In this document: positions 19,748-29,339 of the stretch, one piece after another
Layout: every line of letters begins with the position of its first letter
Numbering within the stretch: the stretch's first letter is position 1
Assembly: GCF_031456275.1 (NCBI RefSeq)
Contig: NZ_JAVDUI010000001.1
Coordinates: 868,001-932,000 of the forward strand
Direction: 5' to 3'
From: Falsarthrobacter nasiphocae
GTDB lineage: Bacteria; Actinomycetota; Actinomycetes; Actinomycetales; Micrococcaceae
DNA: 64,000 nt
Program-made: the position numbers and the translations under genes
Notes under the pieces: model-generated
The model's database searches: none
What the model was told of the DNA's origin: nothing
Seen by the model: only the letters and a program-made list of their open reading frames with translations

Positions 19748-22700
19748 GTGACCTACGCCTTGTACCGCCGCTACCGCCCGGACACCTTCGAGGACGTCAT
19801 TGGCCAGGAGCACGTGACGGAGCCGCTCCAGGCTGCCCTCGCGCGGAACCGGGTCAATCACGCCTATCTCTTCTCGGGCCCGCGCGGGTGCGGCAAGACG
19901 ACGAGCGCGCGCATCCTCGCTCGCTGCCTCAACTGCGCTCAGGGCCCCACCCCCACGCCGTGCGGGGAGTGCGAGTCCTGCCGGGACCTGGCCCAGGGCG
20001 GCCCGGGCTCCATCGACGTCATCGAGATTGACGCGGCCAGCCACGGCGGCGTGGATGATGCGCGCGATCTCCGCGAGCGCGCCACCTTTGCCCCAGCCCG
20101 GGACCGGTACAAGATCTTCATCATCGACGAGGCCCACATGGTCACGTCGGCGGGCTTCAACGCGCTCCTCAAGATCGTGGAGGAGCCGCCGGAGCACATC
20201 AAGTTCATCTTCGCCACGACGGAGCCGGACAAGGTCATCGGGACCATCCGCTCCCGCACGCACCACTACCCGTTCCGCCTCGTCCCGCCGGAGACCCTCC
20301 AGAAGTACCTGGCGCATCTGTGCGAGCAGGAGGGCGTCAACGTCGAGCCCGGCGTCCTGCCGTTGGCCATCCGGGCTGGCGCGGGCTCGGTCCGTGACAC
20401 GCTCTCCGTTCTGGACCAGCTCATCGCCGGCGCCACGGGCGAGGGCGTGACGTACGAGCGCGCCGTCGCCCTCCTCGGCTACACGCACGCCGCACTGTTG
20501 GATGACGTCGTCGAGGCGTTCGCGGCCCGCGATTCGTCGGCAGTGTTCCGCGCTGTCGACCGCGTGGTCCAGACGGGCCAGGACCCCCGTCGCTTCGTCG
20601 AGGACCTCCTGGACCGGTTCCGCGACCTCATCATCGTCAAGGCGGTCCCGGACAGCGCCGCCTCGGTGCTGGAGGGCCTCTCGGGGGATCAGCTCGAGCG
20701 TCTCGCGGCGCAGGCCGCGCAGCTGGGCCCCGCGGATCTGTCCCGCGCCGCGGACATCATCAACGCCGCCCTGACGGACATGACGGGCGCCACGAGCCCG
20801 CGCCTCCACCTTGAGCTGATGTGCGCGCGCCTGCTGCTGCCGGCTGCGGACGGTTCGGCGGCATCCCTCGCGTCCCGGCTTGAGCGCATTGAGCGTCGCC
20901 TTGAGTTCGGTGACGTCCCGGAGCCCTCCGGCGGGGCCCGCGGGGAGAAGAGCACGACGACGCTCCCGCCCGCACGCTCCCAGGCCAGTGGGCCTGCGGC
21001 CGTGCGGGAGGCCCTTCAGGCCTCGCGGGGTTCGCAGGATTCCCGCGAGTCGCAAGACTCGGCGGCTTCGCAGGAGCCGAGCAGCTCGCAGGGCACAGCC
21101 TCGGAGGGCCCTGTCCAGGCTCAGGGCTCCACGGATGCCCGCGCCGAGACCGGCGGCACTCAGGCGGACACTCGGCGTGGAACCGGCGAGCGCCCCGCTC
21201 CCCAGCAGTCCTCGCCCGAGTCCCGCACCTCCGCCCCACACCCTGGCCGCGGCGAGGCGGGCCCGGCGCAGGGGGCCGCGCAGGCACCCGGCCGAGCACC
21301 GGCACAGGCACCAGCACCAGCACCAGCACCAGCACGTACGCAGGAGCCCACACCGGCTCCTGCCTCGTCTGGCTCGGCCCAGGATTGGGGCGCGTGGCCG
21401 GAGGTTGTCACGCCGGGCGCGGCCTCTCAAGCGCCCGCTGCAGCGGCGGCGAGCGACGGCTCGCGCGGCCAGGACTCCGGCCAGGACTCTGGCCCGGGAT
21501 CTCGCCCTGCCGACGACTCGGGCTCTGGCCCCGACGAGGCCCCCAGCCTCCAGGACCTGGCTCGAGAGCGGGCCGAGGATGCGGCCGGGGGCGGCCAGCC
21601 AGCCCAGCCCCCGCGCCTGCGCCCGACGACCACTCCGCCCGAGGATCGCGACCCCGGATCCGCCTCCCCCGCCCGCGGCGAGGCTCGGAACCCTGGCGCG
21701 CCGACCAGCCAGGCCCAGCGGCCGTCCCCGTCTCAGGGGCGCCCGCCGCAGGAGCCCTCGTCCCGCGAGCGCGTGGACATGCTCCGCCGCGCCTGGCCCG
21801 ACATCCTCGAGAAGGTCAAGGGCATCCGTCGGACCACCGCGATCTTCGCCCAGCAGTCGCACGTGGTTGACGTGACGGGCTCCAACGTCGTCGTCGGGTT
21901 CCCCATGCCCGGCGCAGAGAAGGGGTTCCATCAGGAGCACCAGGCCAATCTGGCGCAGGCCATTCACCTGGCGCTGGGCGTCCAGGTGACCATCACGCCC
22001 ATCCACCACGGGGGTGATGGCGCGGGCCCAAAAGCCCAGGCGGCTCCGGCCGCGGCCCCGGCGCCTGATCGCGCGAACTCCGGGCGCACGTCGCCTCAAC
22101 AGGCCCGCGTTCGCGGGGAGGGAGCGCCTCCCCGCCAGGCCGACGCCCCCGGGCCCCGCGGGCATGCCGCTGCCCGCCCGGCGCAGGCGCCTGCCGAACC
22201 GCCGCGCAGCCCCTGGGATGCGCGCGATCCTCTCCCCGAGGAAGAGCCCTACTTCGAGGACCCCTACGCTCCTCGCGACATGCCCGAGTCCACCGCATGG
22301 GAGAACGCCCCCGAGGGCGGCATGCCCTTCCCGGACGCCTCTACGCCCTTCGACGCCCCGGCCGAGGCTCTGACCGCGCCCGCCGAGACGTTGTCCGCAC
22401 CCGCCCCTTCCGGCGCGGACTCCCGGTCCGACGACGCGCCTGCGGCACCCTTTTACCCCACGCCCGAGTGGCTGAGCCCCGAGGAGCTGGACGCCATTCC
22501 CGCCCCGGGCGCAGCGGCCGCAGAGGAGCGGGCCTCAGCGCACCCAGACCGTTCCGGCGAGAGCGGCCAGGGTGAAGGCCTCCAGAACCGGGCCACCCAG
22601 GCCGGGGCCACTCATGACGGAGGCCGTCAGGGCGATGGCCTCCGCCCCACGGACTCGGACGCCCCCGCCACTCAGGCCTCCCCCGCCCGTTCGGCGAGCC

Positions 22701-23008
22701 CGCGCCCCTCCGGACGCGGCGGCGCACAGCCCTCCGCCTCGGCCGATCAGCCGCCCGCGCCCTCTGACGAGGGTGACACGGGGCAGGGCATCAAGTTCCA
22801 CCGGGTCGTGGCAGCCCAAGAGGCCAAGGCCCGGGCCATTGCGGAGCGGTGGCGCGCCGAGGAGACGAAGCGCCGGGACGAGATCCCGTTCGTCGCCAGC
22901 GACGACGACGAGCGGCTCGAGGACTCCAGCGTCTACGGCCGCGCGGCCATTGAGCGCATCCTCGGCGGGCGCTTGGAGAGAGAACAACCCATCGACGGAA
23001 CGGCGTGA
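19748..23008 (+). CDS. dnaX: DNA polymerase III subunit gamma/tau
   Basis: Clamp-loader ATPase of the replisome, 1086 residues. The P-loop is [11 protein letters not shown] (~44-54), the zinc module uses Cys63, Cys72, Cys75 and Cys78, and Walker B is FIIDEAHM. The AAA+ and collar domains end near residue 370. Then come about 300 residues of Ser/Gln/Pro/Ala-rich linker, a conserved tau-like block ([21 protein letters not shown], ~residue 680), and another long low-complexity region. The block 21303-21333 is a CACCAG hexamer tandem coding for Pro-Ala. The GTG start follows TAGGGT by 6 bases. The stop overlaps a GTG (GTGA) at the head of recR. Confidence 0.95.
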   Translation: MTYALYRRYRPDTFEDVIGQEHVTEPLQAALARNRVNHAYLFSGPRGCGKTTSARILARCLNCAQGPTPTPCGECESCRDLAQGGPGSIDVIEIDAASHGGVDDARDLRERATFAPARDRYKIFIIDEAHMVTSAGFNALLKIVEEPPEHIKFIFATTEPDKVIGTIRSRTHHYPFRLVPPETLQKYLAHLCEQEGVNVEPGVLPLAIRAGAGSVRDTLSVLDQLIAGATGEGVTYERAVALLGYTHAALLDDVVEAFAARDSSAVFRAVDRVVQTGQDPRRFVEDLLDRFRDLIIVKAVPDSAASVLEGLSGDQLERLAAQAAQLGPADLSRAADIINAALTDMTGATSPRLHLELMCARLLLPAADGSAASLASRLERIERRLEFGDVPEPSGGARGEKSTTTLPPARSQASGPAAVREALQASRGSQDSRESQDSAASQEPSSSQGTASEGPVQAQGSTDARAETGGTQADTRRGTGERPAPQQSSPESRTSAPHPGRGEAGPAQGAAQAPGRAPAQAPAPAPAPARTQEPTPAPASSGSAQDWGAWPEVVTPGAASQAPAAAAASDGSRGQDSGQDSGPGSRPADDSGSGPDEAPSLQDLARERAEDAAGGGQPAQPPRLRPTTTPPEDRDPGSASPARGEARNPGAPTSQAQRPSPSQGRPPQEPSSRERVDMLRRAWPDILEKVKGIRRTTAIFAQQSHVVDVTGSNVVVGFPMPGAEKGFHQEHQANLAQAIHLALGVQVTITPIHHGGDGAGPKAQAAPAAAPAPDRANSGRTSPQQARVRGEGAPPRQADAPGPRGHAAARPAQAPAEPPRSPWDARDPLPEEEPYFEDPYAPRDMPESTAWENAPEGGMPFPDASTPFDAPAEALTAPAETLSAPAPSGADSRSDDAPAAPFYPTPEWLSPEELDAIPAPGAAAAEERASAHPDRSGESGQGEGLQNRATQAGATHDGGRQGDGLRPTDSDAPATQASPARSASPRPSGRGGAQPSASADQPPAPSDEGDTGQGIKFHRVVAAQEAKARAIAERWRAEETKRRDEIPFVASDDDERLEDSSVYGRAAIERILGGRLEREQPIDGTA

Positions 23009-23010
23009 GC

Positions 23011-23610
23011 ATGTACGAAGGCGTAATCCAGGACCTCATCGACGAGCTGGGACGCTTGCCGGGCGTGGGGCCGAAGTCGGCCCAGCGCCTCGCGTTCCAC
23101 ATCCTTGACGCCGAGTCCTCGGACATGGAGCGTCTCGCGCAAGCGATCCTCACCGTCAAGAACAAGGTGGCGTTCTGCCCCGTGTGCTTCAACATCACGG
23201 AGCAGGAGCTCTGCTTCATCTGCGCTGACCCCAAGCGCGAGGATGACAAGATCTGCGTGGTCGAGGAGTCCAAGGACGTCATGGCGATCGAGCGCACTCG
23301 CACTTTCAAAGGCAAGTACCACGTGCTCGGAGGAGCGATCAATCCGCTCGGCGGCGTGGGCCCGGAGCAGCTCCACGTCCGCGAGCTCATCACCCGGCTT
23401 TCGGACGACAAGGTGCAGGAGGTGATCCTCGCCATGGACCCCAACCTCGAGGGCGAGGCCACGTCCACCTACCTGGCCCGTCTCATGTCCACCCTGGAGA
23501 TCAAGGTCTCCCGGCTCGCCTCGGGCCTGCCCGTGGGTGGCGACCTGGAATACGCAGACGAGGTCACCCTGGGCCGCGCCTTCGAGGGCCGCCTGACCAT
23601 CAGCGGCTGA
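23011..23610 (+). CDS. recR: Recombination mediator RecR
   Basis: Works with RecO/RecF in loading RecA at gaps. The 199-residue protein has the N-terminal HhH ([20 protein letters not shown]) and a four-Cys zinc finger (CPVCFN...CFICAD). A Toprim domain ([12 protein letters not shown]) and the C-terminal [15 protein letters not shown] follow. I chose ATG 23011 because family members start MYEG; a GTG at 23005 overlapping the dnaX stop is equally possible. Many actinobacteria carry ybaB/ebfC between dnaX and recR; here the two genes abut and ybaB is absent. Confidence 0.94.
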   Translation: MYEGVIQDLIDELGRLPGVGPKSAQRLAFHILDAESSDMERLAQAILTVKNKVAFCPVCFNITEQELCFICADPKREDDKICVVEESKDVMAIERTRTFKGKYHVLGGAINPLGGVGPEQLHVRELITRLSDDKVQEVILAMDPNLEGEATSTYLARLMSTLEIKVSRLASGLPVGGDLEYADEVTLGRAFEGRLTISG

Positions 23611-23780
23611 GCCACCCCGACCGCACAGCAGCGAGGCATCCGAACCTCCCACTCGAGTCCCGCCACGTGGACAATCCGCCCGTATCGCGGACCTCTGCCC
23701 GGCCAGAACCGCGAGCGCCCGCCCTGCGCCGATACGATAGGACACATCATCTTTCGTCGGGTCAGTGAAGGAGTGCTCGC

Positions 23781-25067
23781 ATGAGCCTCATCGTCCAGAA
23801 GTTCGGCGGCTCGTCCGTCGCGGACGCCGCAGGCATCACTCGCGTGGCCCGGCGTATCGTCCGCACTGTGGACCAGGGCCACCAGGTTGTCGTCGTCGTC
23901 TCCGCCATGGGAGACACCACAGATGACCTCCTCGACCTGGCCAGCCAGGTCTGTGAGGCTCCGCCCGCCCGCGAAATGGACATGCTCCTCTCCGCGGGCG
24001 AGCGCATCTCCATGAGCCTCCTCGCCATGGCGATCTCCGCCCTCGGCTCAAGCGCCCAGTCCTTCACGGGCTCGCAGGCCGGTCTCATGACGGACGAGTT
24101 CCATGGCCGCGCCCGCATCGTCGAGGTCTCACCCCACCGCATCAAGACGGCGCTCGAGGCCGGGCACGTGGCCATCGTCGCGGGCTTCCAGGGCATGAAC
24201 ACGGTGAGCAACGACGTCACCACACTGGGCCGTGGAGGCTCAGACACCACGGCCGTGGCCCTGGCGGCCTCGCTCGGTGCTGACGTCTGCGAGATCTACA
24301 CGGATGTTGATGGGGTCTACACCGCAGACCCGCGCGTCGTCGCCACCGCCCGAAAGATTGACCGGATCTCCAGCGACGAGATGCTCGACCTCGCCGCTTC
24401 CGGCGCGAAAGTCCTGCACTTGCGGAGCGTCGAGTACGCGCGCCGCTTCGGCGTCCCGCTCCACGTGCGCTCAAGCTTCTCGGACCTTGAGGGCACCTGG
24501 GTCATCCCCAACTCTGAAGACACCATCACGTTTGAAAAGGGAGAGCCCTTGGAACAGCCCATCATTTCCGGCGTTGCTCACGACCGCTCGGAGGCGAAGG
24601 TCACCGTCGTCGGCGTCCCGGATGTCCCCGGCAAGGCCGCCGAGATCTTCGGCATCCTCGCGCAGGCGCAGACGAACATCGACATGATCGTCCAGAACGT
24701 GTCCACGAAGGGCAGCGGCAAGACGGACATCTCGTTCACCGTGCCGATCGTCGAGGGTTCGGCCGCGCTCGCCGCGCTCGAGGCCGCCAAGGAGAAGGTC
24801 GGCTTCGAGGGCGTGGACTATGACGAGCACGTCGGCAAGCTGAGCCTCGTCGGCGCCGGCATGCGCTCCAACCCCGGCGTCTCCTTCACGTTCTTCGAGG
24901 CGCTGCACCAGGCGGGCGTCAACGTGGACATGATCTCGACGTCGGAGATCCGCATCTCTGTAGTGACCGCCGCGGACAAGCTCGACGGCGCCGTGCGGGC
25001 CGTGCACACCGCGTTCGGGCTGGACGCCGACTCCACGGCGACGGTGTACGGCGGCACCGGCCGCTAA
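23781..25067 (+). CDS. lysC: Aspartate kinase, with probable internal beta start
   Basis: Phosphorylates aspartate, the first step to lysine, threonine and methionine. The 428-residue protein has [24 protein letters not shown], and two C-terminal ACT domains with the regulatory VQNVSTKG and ISTSEIRIS segments. AAGGAG precedes the ATG. At 24549 a TTG in a good context (AAAGGGAGA upstream) would start a 172-residue beta subunit. This matches the site and size of the Corynebacterium lysC beta start. The usual partner asd does not follow; a low-GC cassette begins instead. Confidence 0.95.
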   Translation: MSLIVQKFGGSSVADAAGITRVARRIVRTVDQGHQVVVVVSAMGDTTDDLLDLASQVCEAPPAREMDMLLSAGERISMSLLAMAISALGSSAQSFTGSQAGLMTDEFHGRARIVEVSPHRIKTALEAGHVAIVAGFQGMNTVSNDVTTLGRGGSDTTAVALAASLGADVCEIYTDVDGVYTADPRVVATARKIDRISSDEMLDLAASGAKVLHLRSVEYARRFGVPLHVRSSFSDLEGTWVIPNSEDTITFEKGEPLEQPIISGVAHDRSEAKVTVVGVPDVPGKAAEIFGILAQAQTNIDMIVQNVSTKGSGKTDISFTVPIVEGSAALAALEAAKEKVGFEGVDYDEHVGKLSLVGAGMRSNPGVSFTFFEALHQAGVNVDMISTSEIRISVVTAADKLDGAVRAVHTAFGLDADSTATVYGGTGR

Positions 25068-25281
25068 GACCGGCGGCGCTGGGGACAGCGCGAACACGGT
25101 GAGGCCTGCGTCACACAGCCCGTAGCATCGACGCGGCGCCGGGCCTCCGTGCGACTACGCAAGGATTCAAGATCACCTTTTCATAACAATCGAACGTGCT
25201 CTCTTGCCTCCGTTGCACGCCCCTGCCTACCCTGAAGGCACACGCCAGCCACCCTGGCCAGGCGGAAGGGGCAGCCCCGTC

Positions 25282-25530
25282 ATGGAAGAGAACTTGCTGG
25301 GGGCCATGAGCCCCAGGCCTCGAAAATCCCTCATCTGGCTCGTGTCATTTGTCGCATTCGTTGCCGTCACCCTCGTCTCCCTTGCATCAACGCCGGGCGG
25401 CCTCAGCCTACTCCTTAACTCAACAAAAGCCATAGCATTTGTTCTGACCTTAGGAGTAGCAACCTCTACCGCACTCACATTCATTGTGGGATCGGTAATT
25501 CGATCAAAGAGAAGAAGAAAGGAATCTTGA
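25282..25530 (+). CDS. Small two-helix membrane protein of low-GC cassette
   Basis: Not recognised. An 82-residue protein starting MEENLLGAMSPRPRK at ATG 25282, with a GGAAGGGG stretch upstream. Two transmembrane helices (about residues 18-40 and 48-70) are followed by a basic tail, RSKRRRKES. The stop overlaps the TTG start of the next gene (TTGA), so the two are coupled. Base composition is much lower in GC than the flanking core genes and uses A/T-ending codons. The size, topology and coupling would suit an immunity or accessory protein for the downstream secreted product, but that is inference. Confidence 0.55.
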   Translation: MEENLLGAMSPRPRKSLIWLVSFVAFVAVTLVSLASTPGGLSLLLNSTKAIAFVLTLGVATSTALTFIVGSVIRSKRRRKES

Positions 25531-26216
25531 CCGCGAAAAGGATCAATCAAATCGTCTCTGCGGTCATTCTCACACTCTGCCTGGCATCCACGCCCCTGTC
25601 GGCACAAGCAGTCGAAGGAGCAAAGACAACCCCCACCACCCCTTCGACTACGAGGGGCACCGACATCATCGACATCACGAATCAGAGCCGCGCCACCATC
25701 GAGGCCGCGCAAGCTCGAACAGAAAGCGGCGGAGTCATTCTCCACGCCCCCAGCTCCTCCTTGGACTGGACCAAGGCAAAGGTCGTATCCGCTGCGGGAA
25801 TAACCCTCGTCACGGTACCCCTGAACAAGGCGGGTAATCAGTGGTCCAATTTCACCGTGGAGGTGAAGCACGACGGGACTCTCGGCGGGTACACAGAACA
25901 ACATTTCCGTGCTACCGGCGCAACTAGCGGCCGAGTCACGATCTACACGAACGGCCAGAAGGTTCTCGACCGCGTCTCCACAGCCCCAGAGGACACACAG
26001 AGCGAGATCGCCTTCGGCCTCATGGACGCAGTGTGCGAACTCAATGACTGCTTGGCTTCGGCCGGGATCCCCGGCTGGGTCGTTGCGGGCGCAACGGCAG
26101 TGTGCGGCGCTGCAGGCGGATGGGTCGGAGTCGTCTCCTGCTACGGCGCGGCAGCCATCGCGGGGGGCACACTCGGCTGGTGCACAAGCCGGGCAGTACA
26201 CAAGCTCCCGCTATAG
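25527..26216 (+). CDS. Secreted protein with Cys/Gly/Ala-rich C-terminus (bacteriocin-like?)
   Basis: Not recognised with certainty. The 229-residue protein starts at TTG 25527 with AAAGGA upstream. Residues 1-28 form a signal peptide ending SAQA. Residues ~45-155 are a soluble domain (VSAAGITLVTVPLNKAG...). The last ~65 residues are hydrophobic and Gly/Ala-rich with five Cys (170, 175, 193, 205, 219). A soluble pro-domain joined to such a tail recalls halocin C8-like and other Cys-rich bacteriocin precursors. The low GC marks recent transfer. It could equally be an unrelated exported protein. Confidence 0.5.
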   Translation: MTAKRINQIVSAVILTLCLASTPLSAQAVEGAKTTPTTPSTTRGTDIIDITNQSRATIEAAQARTESGGVILHAPSSSLDWTKAKVVSAAGITLVTVPLNKAGNQWSNFTVEVKHDGTLGGYTEQHFRATGATSGRVTIYTNGQKVLDRVSTAPEDTQSEIAFGLMDAVCELNDCLASAGIPGWVVAGATAVCGAAGGWVGVVSCYGAAAIAGGTLGWCTSRAVHKLPL

Positions 26217-26230
26217 TCACACATCTCGTA

Positions 26231-26273
26231 AAGTGCCGTTGGGTATAAGCGTTGCCTATGCCCAACGGCACTT
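26231..26273 (+). terminator. Terminator of the low-GC cassette
   Basis: A 13-bp perfect stem AAGTGCCGTTGGG/CCCAACGGCACTT with a 17-base loop lies 14 bases after the stop of the secreted-protein gene. No T-run follows. The remaining stretch to 26453 has no gene I can support. Confidence 0.7.
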
Positions 26274-26453
26274 GGCGCTATGGGCCAGGCTGACTGTAAG
26301 TCACTCCGGCTCGCAACCAGCCCACAGACCAGGCCCCTCACCATACGTGTGCGCCACACCGACGAGAAAAACGAGAAGCCGTCCTGACCTACCTCGACCC
26401 CCCGCGGAACGAGAAACACCTGGCCCCACTCGCAGGGCCACGAGCAGAGGCAG

Positions 26454-26693
26454 CTACTGCTGCTTGGGGACGATGTACGTGCTGCCGTCGGGGCGCCGCA
26501 CGGTCTCGTACTGGGCCTCCACGGCGCGCTGCATCTGCTCCAGGCTGAGCTTGTTCTCGGGCGTCATCTGGTGGTCCCGGGCACTCGACTGCGCGGGGCC
26601 GAAGATGGCCCGCAGCTTCCCGGTGGCGTCCATGAAGCGCTCAACGCGTGTGCGATGATGACCTGTGTTCTGAGTGTCGCCAGTCTGTGCCAT
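26454..26693 (-). CDS. Conserved hypothetical small protein
   Basis: A 79-residue hydrophilic protein (MAQTGDTQNTGHHRTRVERF...) of unknown function. Its C-terminal part, NKLSLEQMQRAVEAQYETVRRPDGSTYIVP, looks like a folded helix plus strand. The ATG at 26693 follows TAAGAT at 26701-26706 by 7 bases, which supports this start over a longer reading from 26777. It is divergent from the next gene. Confidence 0.6.
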   Translation of the reverse strand: MAQTGDTQNTGHHRTRVERFMDATGKLRAIFGPAQSSARDHQMTPENKLSLEQMQRAVEAQYETVRRPDGSTYIVPKQQ

Positions 26694-26817
26694 GAGGCAC
26701 ATCTTACCGTCAGACGGCCCGCTGCCGCAGGGGCTCTTTCCTGTGTCAGCGCCTCTGACCGCGCCGCTCGGCACCACGCGCCCAGACCCATCGAGAACCC
26801 GCAGAGGAGAGCAGTCC

Positions 26818-27744
26818 GTGCCCGTCGCGTTGACCCTGGCCGGCCCCGACGCCGAGGACCGCGCCCGGCGGCATGCCGCGCGCGTCGACGCCTACGCCAC
26901 CCCCTTCCTTGAGCGGCGGAACCGGGGCGAGAAGCACCCCGTGGACGACTTCCTCTTCACCTACTACACGCTCACCCCCGGGCAGATGCGGCGCTGGCAC
27001 CCGGGCGCCGGCGTCGTCGTCACCGGGGCTCAGGCGCGCGAGCGGCGCGCCTGGAAGCACTACCGGAACCTCACGGAGGCGGAGCGGGACTCGCTGGGGT
27101 TGTCGTACGACGACGATGCGGTCACCGTCGATGTCGAGGACTTCATGGCCCGCCGGCGCGGCACGGTCGAGTTCGTGGTGGAGATCCTCTCCCGCACGGC
27201 CTCCCGGGCCCCGCGCCTGGGGTGCTTCGGGCTGCACGAGTGGGCCATGGCCTACCGCTCGGAGACCAACGGGCACCGGCACGAGTACCTGGACCTGCGG
27301 CTCGGGGCGGACGGGACGGACGCCGTCGTGGAGGGCGCGCGGATTTCGTGCTCGCACATTGACGCGTTCCGATTCTTCGCCCCGGAGGCCGCCCCGCTCA
27401 ACGAGCTCCAGCCCACGCGAGAGACCCAGCGGGACCTTGAGCAGCCCGGGTGCCTCCACGCCAATATGGACGTCTACAAATGGGCGTACAAAGTGATTCC
27501 GCTCCTGCCGAGCGAGCTCGTGGCGGACTGCTTCGAGCTCGCGGGCCGCATCCGCACCATGGACATGGAGGCGGCGCCATTCGACCTGAGCTCGTGGGGG
27601 TACGAGCCCATCCGGATCGAGACGCCTGCGGGCCGGGCCGAGTACGTCCGCCGCCAGCAGGGCTTCATGCTCGAGGCACAGGAGCTGCGAGAGGCGGTCC
27701 TGGCGTCACTCCGGGCCTCGACGGGGGTCAGCGGCCCTCGTTGA
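26818..27744 (+). CDS. Conserved actinobacterial protein, often labelled 3-methyladenine DNA glycosylase
   Basis: A 308-residue protein with the conserved segment KHPVDDFLFTYYTLTPGQMRRWHPGAG near residue 45. Later motifs include LGCFGLHEWAMAYR and CLHANMDVYKWAYKV. Homologues in Micrococcaceae carry the name 3-methyladenine DNA glycosylase, but I see no helix-hairpin-helix or other known glycosylase motif, so the name should not be trusted. The GTG at 26818 has AGAGGAGA upstream. The 3' end overlaps the convergent marR gene by 17 bases. Confidence 0.62.
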   Translation: MPVALTLAGPDAEDRARRHAARVDAYATPFLERRNRGEKHPVDDFLFTYYTLTPGQMRRWHPGAGVVVTGAQARERRAWKHYRNLTEAERDSLGLSYDDDAVTVDVEDFMARRRGTVEFVVEILSRTASRAPRLGCFGLHEWAMAYRSETNGHRHEYLDLRLGADGTDAVVEGARISCSHIDAFRFFAPEAAPLNELQPTRETQRDLEQPGCLHANMDVYKWAYKVIPLLPSELVADCFELAGRIRTMDMEAAPFDLSSWGYEPIRIETPAGRAEYVRRQQGFMLEAQELREAVLASLRASTGVSGPR

Positions 27745-28159
27745 ACCTGGACAGGAGGCGCTCGAACGTCGCGACCTCCTCGTCCGTCCAGGTCTTGAGG
27801 CGGTCAGCGATGGCGGCCAAGCGCATCTCGTCCACCGTGTCGAGGATGCGCATCCCCTCAGGGGTGAGCGTCAGCAACTGGGCTCGTCGCTCCCCCTCGA
27901 TGCTCTGCCGCGTGAGCAGGCCGCGGCGTTCAACGGCGGCGATCTGGCGGCTCACTGTGGACTTGTCGATCCCGATCTCGCTCGCGATCCCCGCCGCGGT
28001 GGCACCCTCCGCGCGACGGACGGCATTGAGAAGGACGGACTCGGCGAAGGTGATGTCCGGCGAACGGTCGTTCCACTCCCGCCTCAGGCGGGCGACGAAG
28101 ATCCGCAGCTCCGTGAAGATCTGCCCGAGATGGGCATGGCGGGACGTTGCCTCAGCCAT
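27728..28159 (-). CDS. MarR-family transcriptional regulator
   Basis: A 143-residue winged-helix repressor. The DNA-recognition region is EGATAAGIASEIGIDKSTVSRQIAAVERRGLL and the wing is EGERRAQLLTLTPEG. The effector and target are unknown. The ATG lies inside the end of a possible 39-codon open frame that has its own ribosome-binding site, so the regulator may be translationally coupled. A GTCAT-N13-ATGAC palindrome at 28317-28339 upstream is a candidate operator. Confidence 0.82.
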   Translation of the reverse strand: MAEATSRHAHLGQIFTELRIFVARLRREWNDRSPDITFAESVLLNAVRRAEGATAAGIASEIGIDKSTVSRQIAAVERRGLLTRQSIEGERRAQLLTLTPEGMRILDTVDEMRLAAIADRLKTWTDEEVATFERLLSRFNEGR

Positions 28160-28271
28160 GGCTGACCGCCTGACGCTTCACGGGCTCGTCACGCGGCGCC
28201 CTGAAGAGCAACGGCCCCGTCTCGCAGTGCATGCGCAGGGCATCCTCAAACCGGCCTCCGAAGGCGTCCAT
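28152..28271 (-). CDS. Possible 39-residue leader peptide before marR
   Basis: ATG at 28271 is preceded by AGAGAGGA at a spacing of about 8. The frame MDAFGGRFEDALRMHCETG... stops at 28152, overlapping the marR start by 8 bases in another frame. The good ribosome-binding site and overlap suggest a coupled leader or small protein. Nothing else supports it. The rest of 28272-28476 holds no recognisable gene. Confidence 0.35.
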   Translation of the reverse strand: MDAFGGRFEDALRMHCETGPLLFRAPRDEPVKRQAVSHG

Positions 28272-28476
28272 GTCAACCGTCCTCTCTCATGTCGCCAGGC
28301 GTCAACCCTCACTCGCCTGTCATCAAGGGTCCTATCATGACGCTGAGGCCCTGCCGGGATTCCGCACGCGTGCCGCAACTGTCATCAAAATCATCTCGCG
28401 GAAAGCGCTCGCCAGGGGGATCGACCCCAGCATGCGAGACGCGCAGGAGCCACCCCCGCCGCGAGGCACGCCGGCC

Positions 28477-28914
28477 TCACCCCAGGGGCGCGTCGGTCGC
28501 CGGGTCCAGGGGCTCGCCGGTCGCCAGGTCCAGGGGCGCGCCCGTGAGCGGGTCCAGGTGGACCCCGTCCACGTAGAGCCACTGCCCGTCCTCACGGACG
28601 AACCTGCTGCGCTCCCGCATCTCGCCCCGGACGCCGTCCAGCCTGTAGGCGGCGATGAACTCCACGAGGCCGTCGTCGTCGCCCTCTCCGCCGCGCACCG
28701 TGTCCAGGACGCGAAGCCCGCGCCACTGGGTGCCGTCATCCGCCCCCACGTCCGCAGGACGAGTGGAGGGGTGCCAGGTGGAGGCGAGGAACGCGGAGTC
28801 GCCGCGCGCGAAGGCCGCGTACCGGGCGCGCATGAGCGCCTCGGCCGTCGCGGGCGCCTCGGAGAGCGAGCGGCCCGCCGCCCCGGGAACATCAGGGGAG
28901 GCGGGCCGGCTCAT
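28477..28914 (-). CDS. YchJ-family (UPF0225) protein lacking the zinc motif
   Basis: A 145-residue protein with the YchJ core: TAEALMRARYAAFARGD, TWHPSTRP, LVEFIAAYRLDG, and ERSRFVREDGQWLYVDG. Typical members start with a CPCGS...CC zinc-binding (SEC-C-like) segment. Here the N-terminus is SRPASPDVPGAAGRSLSEAP and has no cysteine at all. The C-terminus ends in a short repeat of PLDPATGEPLDP type. Function unknown. It lies 11 bases after the DUF2269 stop. Confidence 0.72.
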   Translation of the reverse strand: MSRPASPDVPGAAGRSLSEAPATAEALMRARYAAFARGDSAFLASTWHPSTRPADVGADDGTQWRGLRVLDTVRGGEGDDDGLVEFIAAYRLDGVRGEMRERSRFVREDGQWLYVDGVHLDPLTGAPLDLATGEPLDPATDAPLG

Positions 28915-28925
28915 CGGGTCCGGGC

Positions 28926-29339
28926 TCAGTGCCAGACCATTCGGACGAGAACGAAGAGCCAGACGATGTTGAAGATGCCTGCCGACATGTGGAGCTTGCC
29001 GAACAGGCTCTTGCGCTCGTTGGCAGGGGTCACCAGGGTCTTCCGCTGCATGGGCACCACCCAGAACAGCAGGATGCCGAGGGCAACGAGGGTCATGACG
29101 AGGGACTCGATGTGCCACATCTTCAGGCCCGGGCCGCCCCCCACGAAGGGGATCATCAGGCCCATGACCGGCACCAGCAGCGCCGCGAAGCCGTAGAACC
29201 GGGAGATGCGCGCCATGGTGGACGCGGCCTTGTCGGAGGCGTCGCGCGCAAGGCGGGGGAACATGGACGTCGAGACGGCAAGCGGACCGAACGTGAGAAT
29301 GGCCGCGAGAATGTGGATGAAGAGATAGACCTTTTCCAT
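28926..29339 (-). CDS. DUF2269-like four-helix membrane protein
   Basis: A 137-residue integral membrane protein with four predicted helices, starting MEKVYLFIHILAAILTFGPLAVS. A His near the N-terminus and the GLMIPFVGGGPGLKMWHIE loop resemble the DUF2269/predicted integral membrane family. The ATG is preceded by GAGAAT with a 6-base gap. It is transcribed with the YchJ-like gene and divergent from purS. Confidence 0.65.
   Translation of the reverse strand: MEKVYLFIHILAAILTFGPLAVSTSMFPRLARDASDKAASTMARISRFYGFAALLVPVMGLMIPFVGGGPGLKMWHIESLVMTLVALGILLFWVVPMQRKTLVTPANERKSLFGKLHMSAGIFNIVWLFVLVRMVWH

Noticed and set aside
21303-21333. CACCAG hexamer array in dnaX as a regulatory repeat
   Set aside because: It is in frame and encodes Pro-Ala in the linker, so a coding explanation suffices.
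19748-23008. Programmed frameshift for a separate gamma subunit in dnaX
   Set aside because: I found no A-rich slippery heptamer with a following hairpin where the E. coli-type site would be expected.
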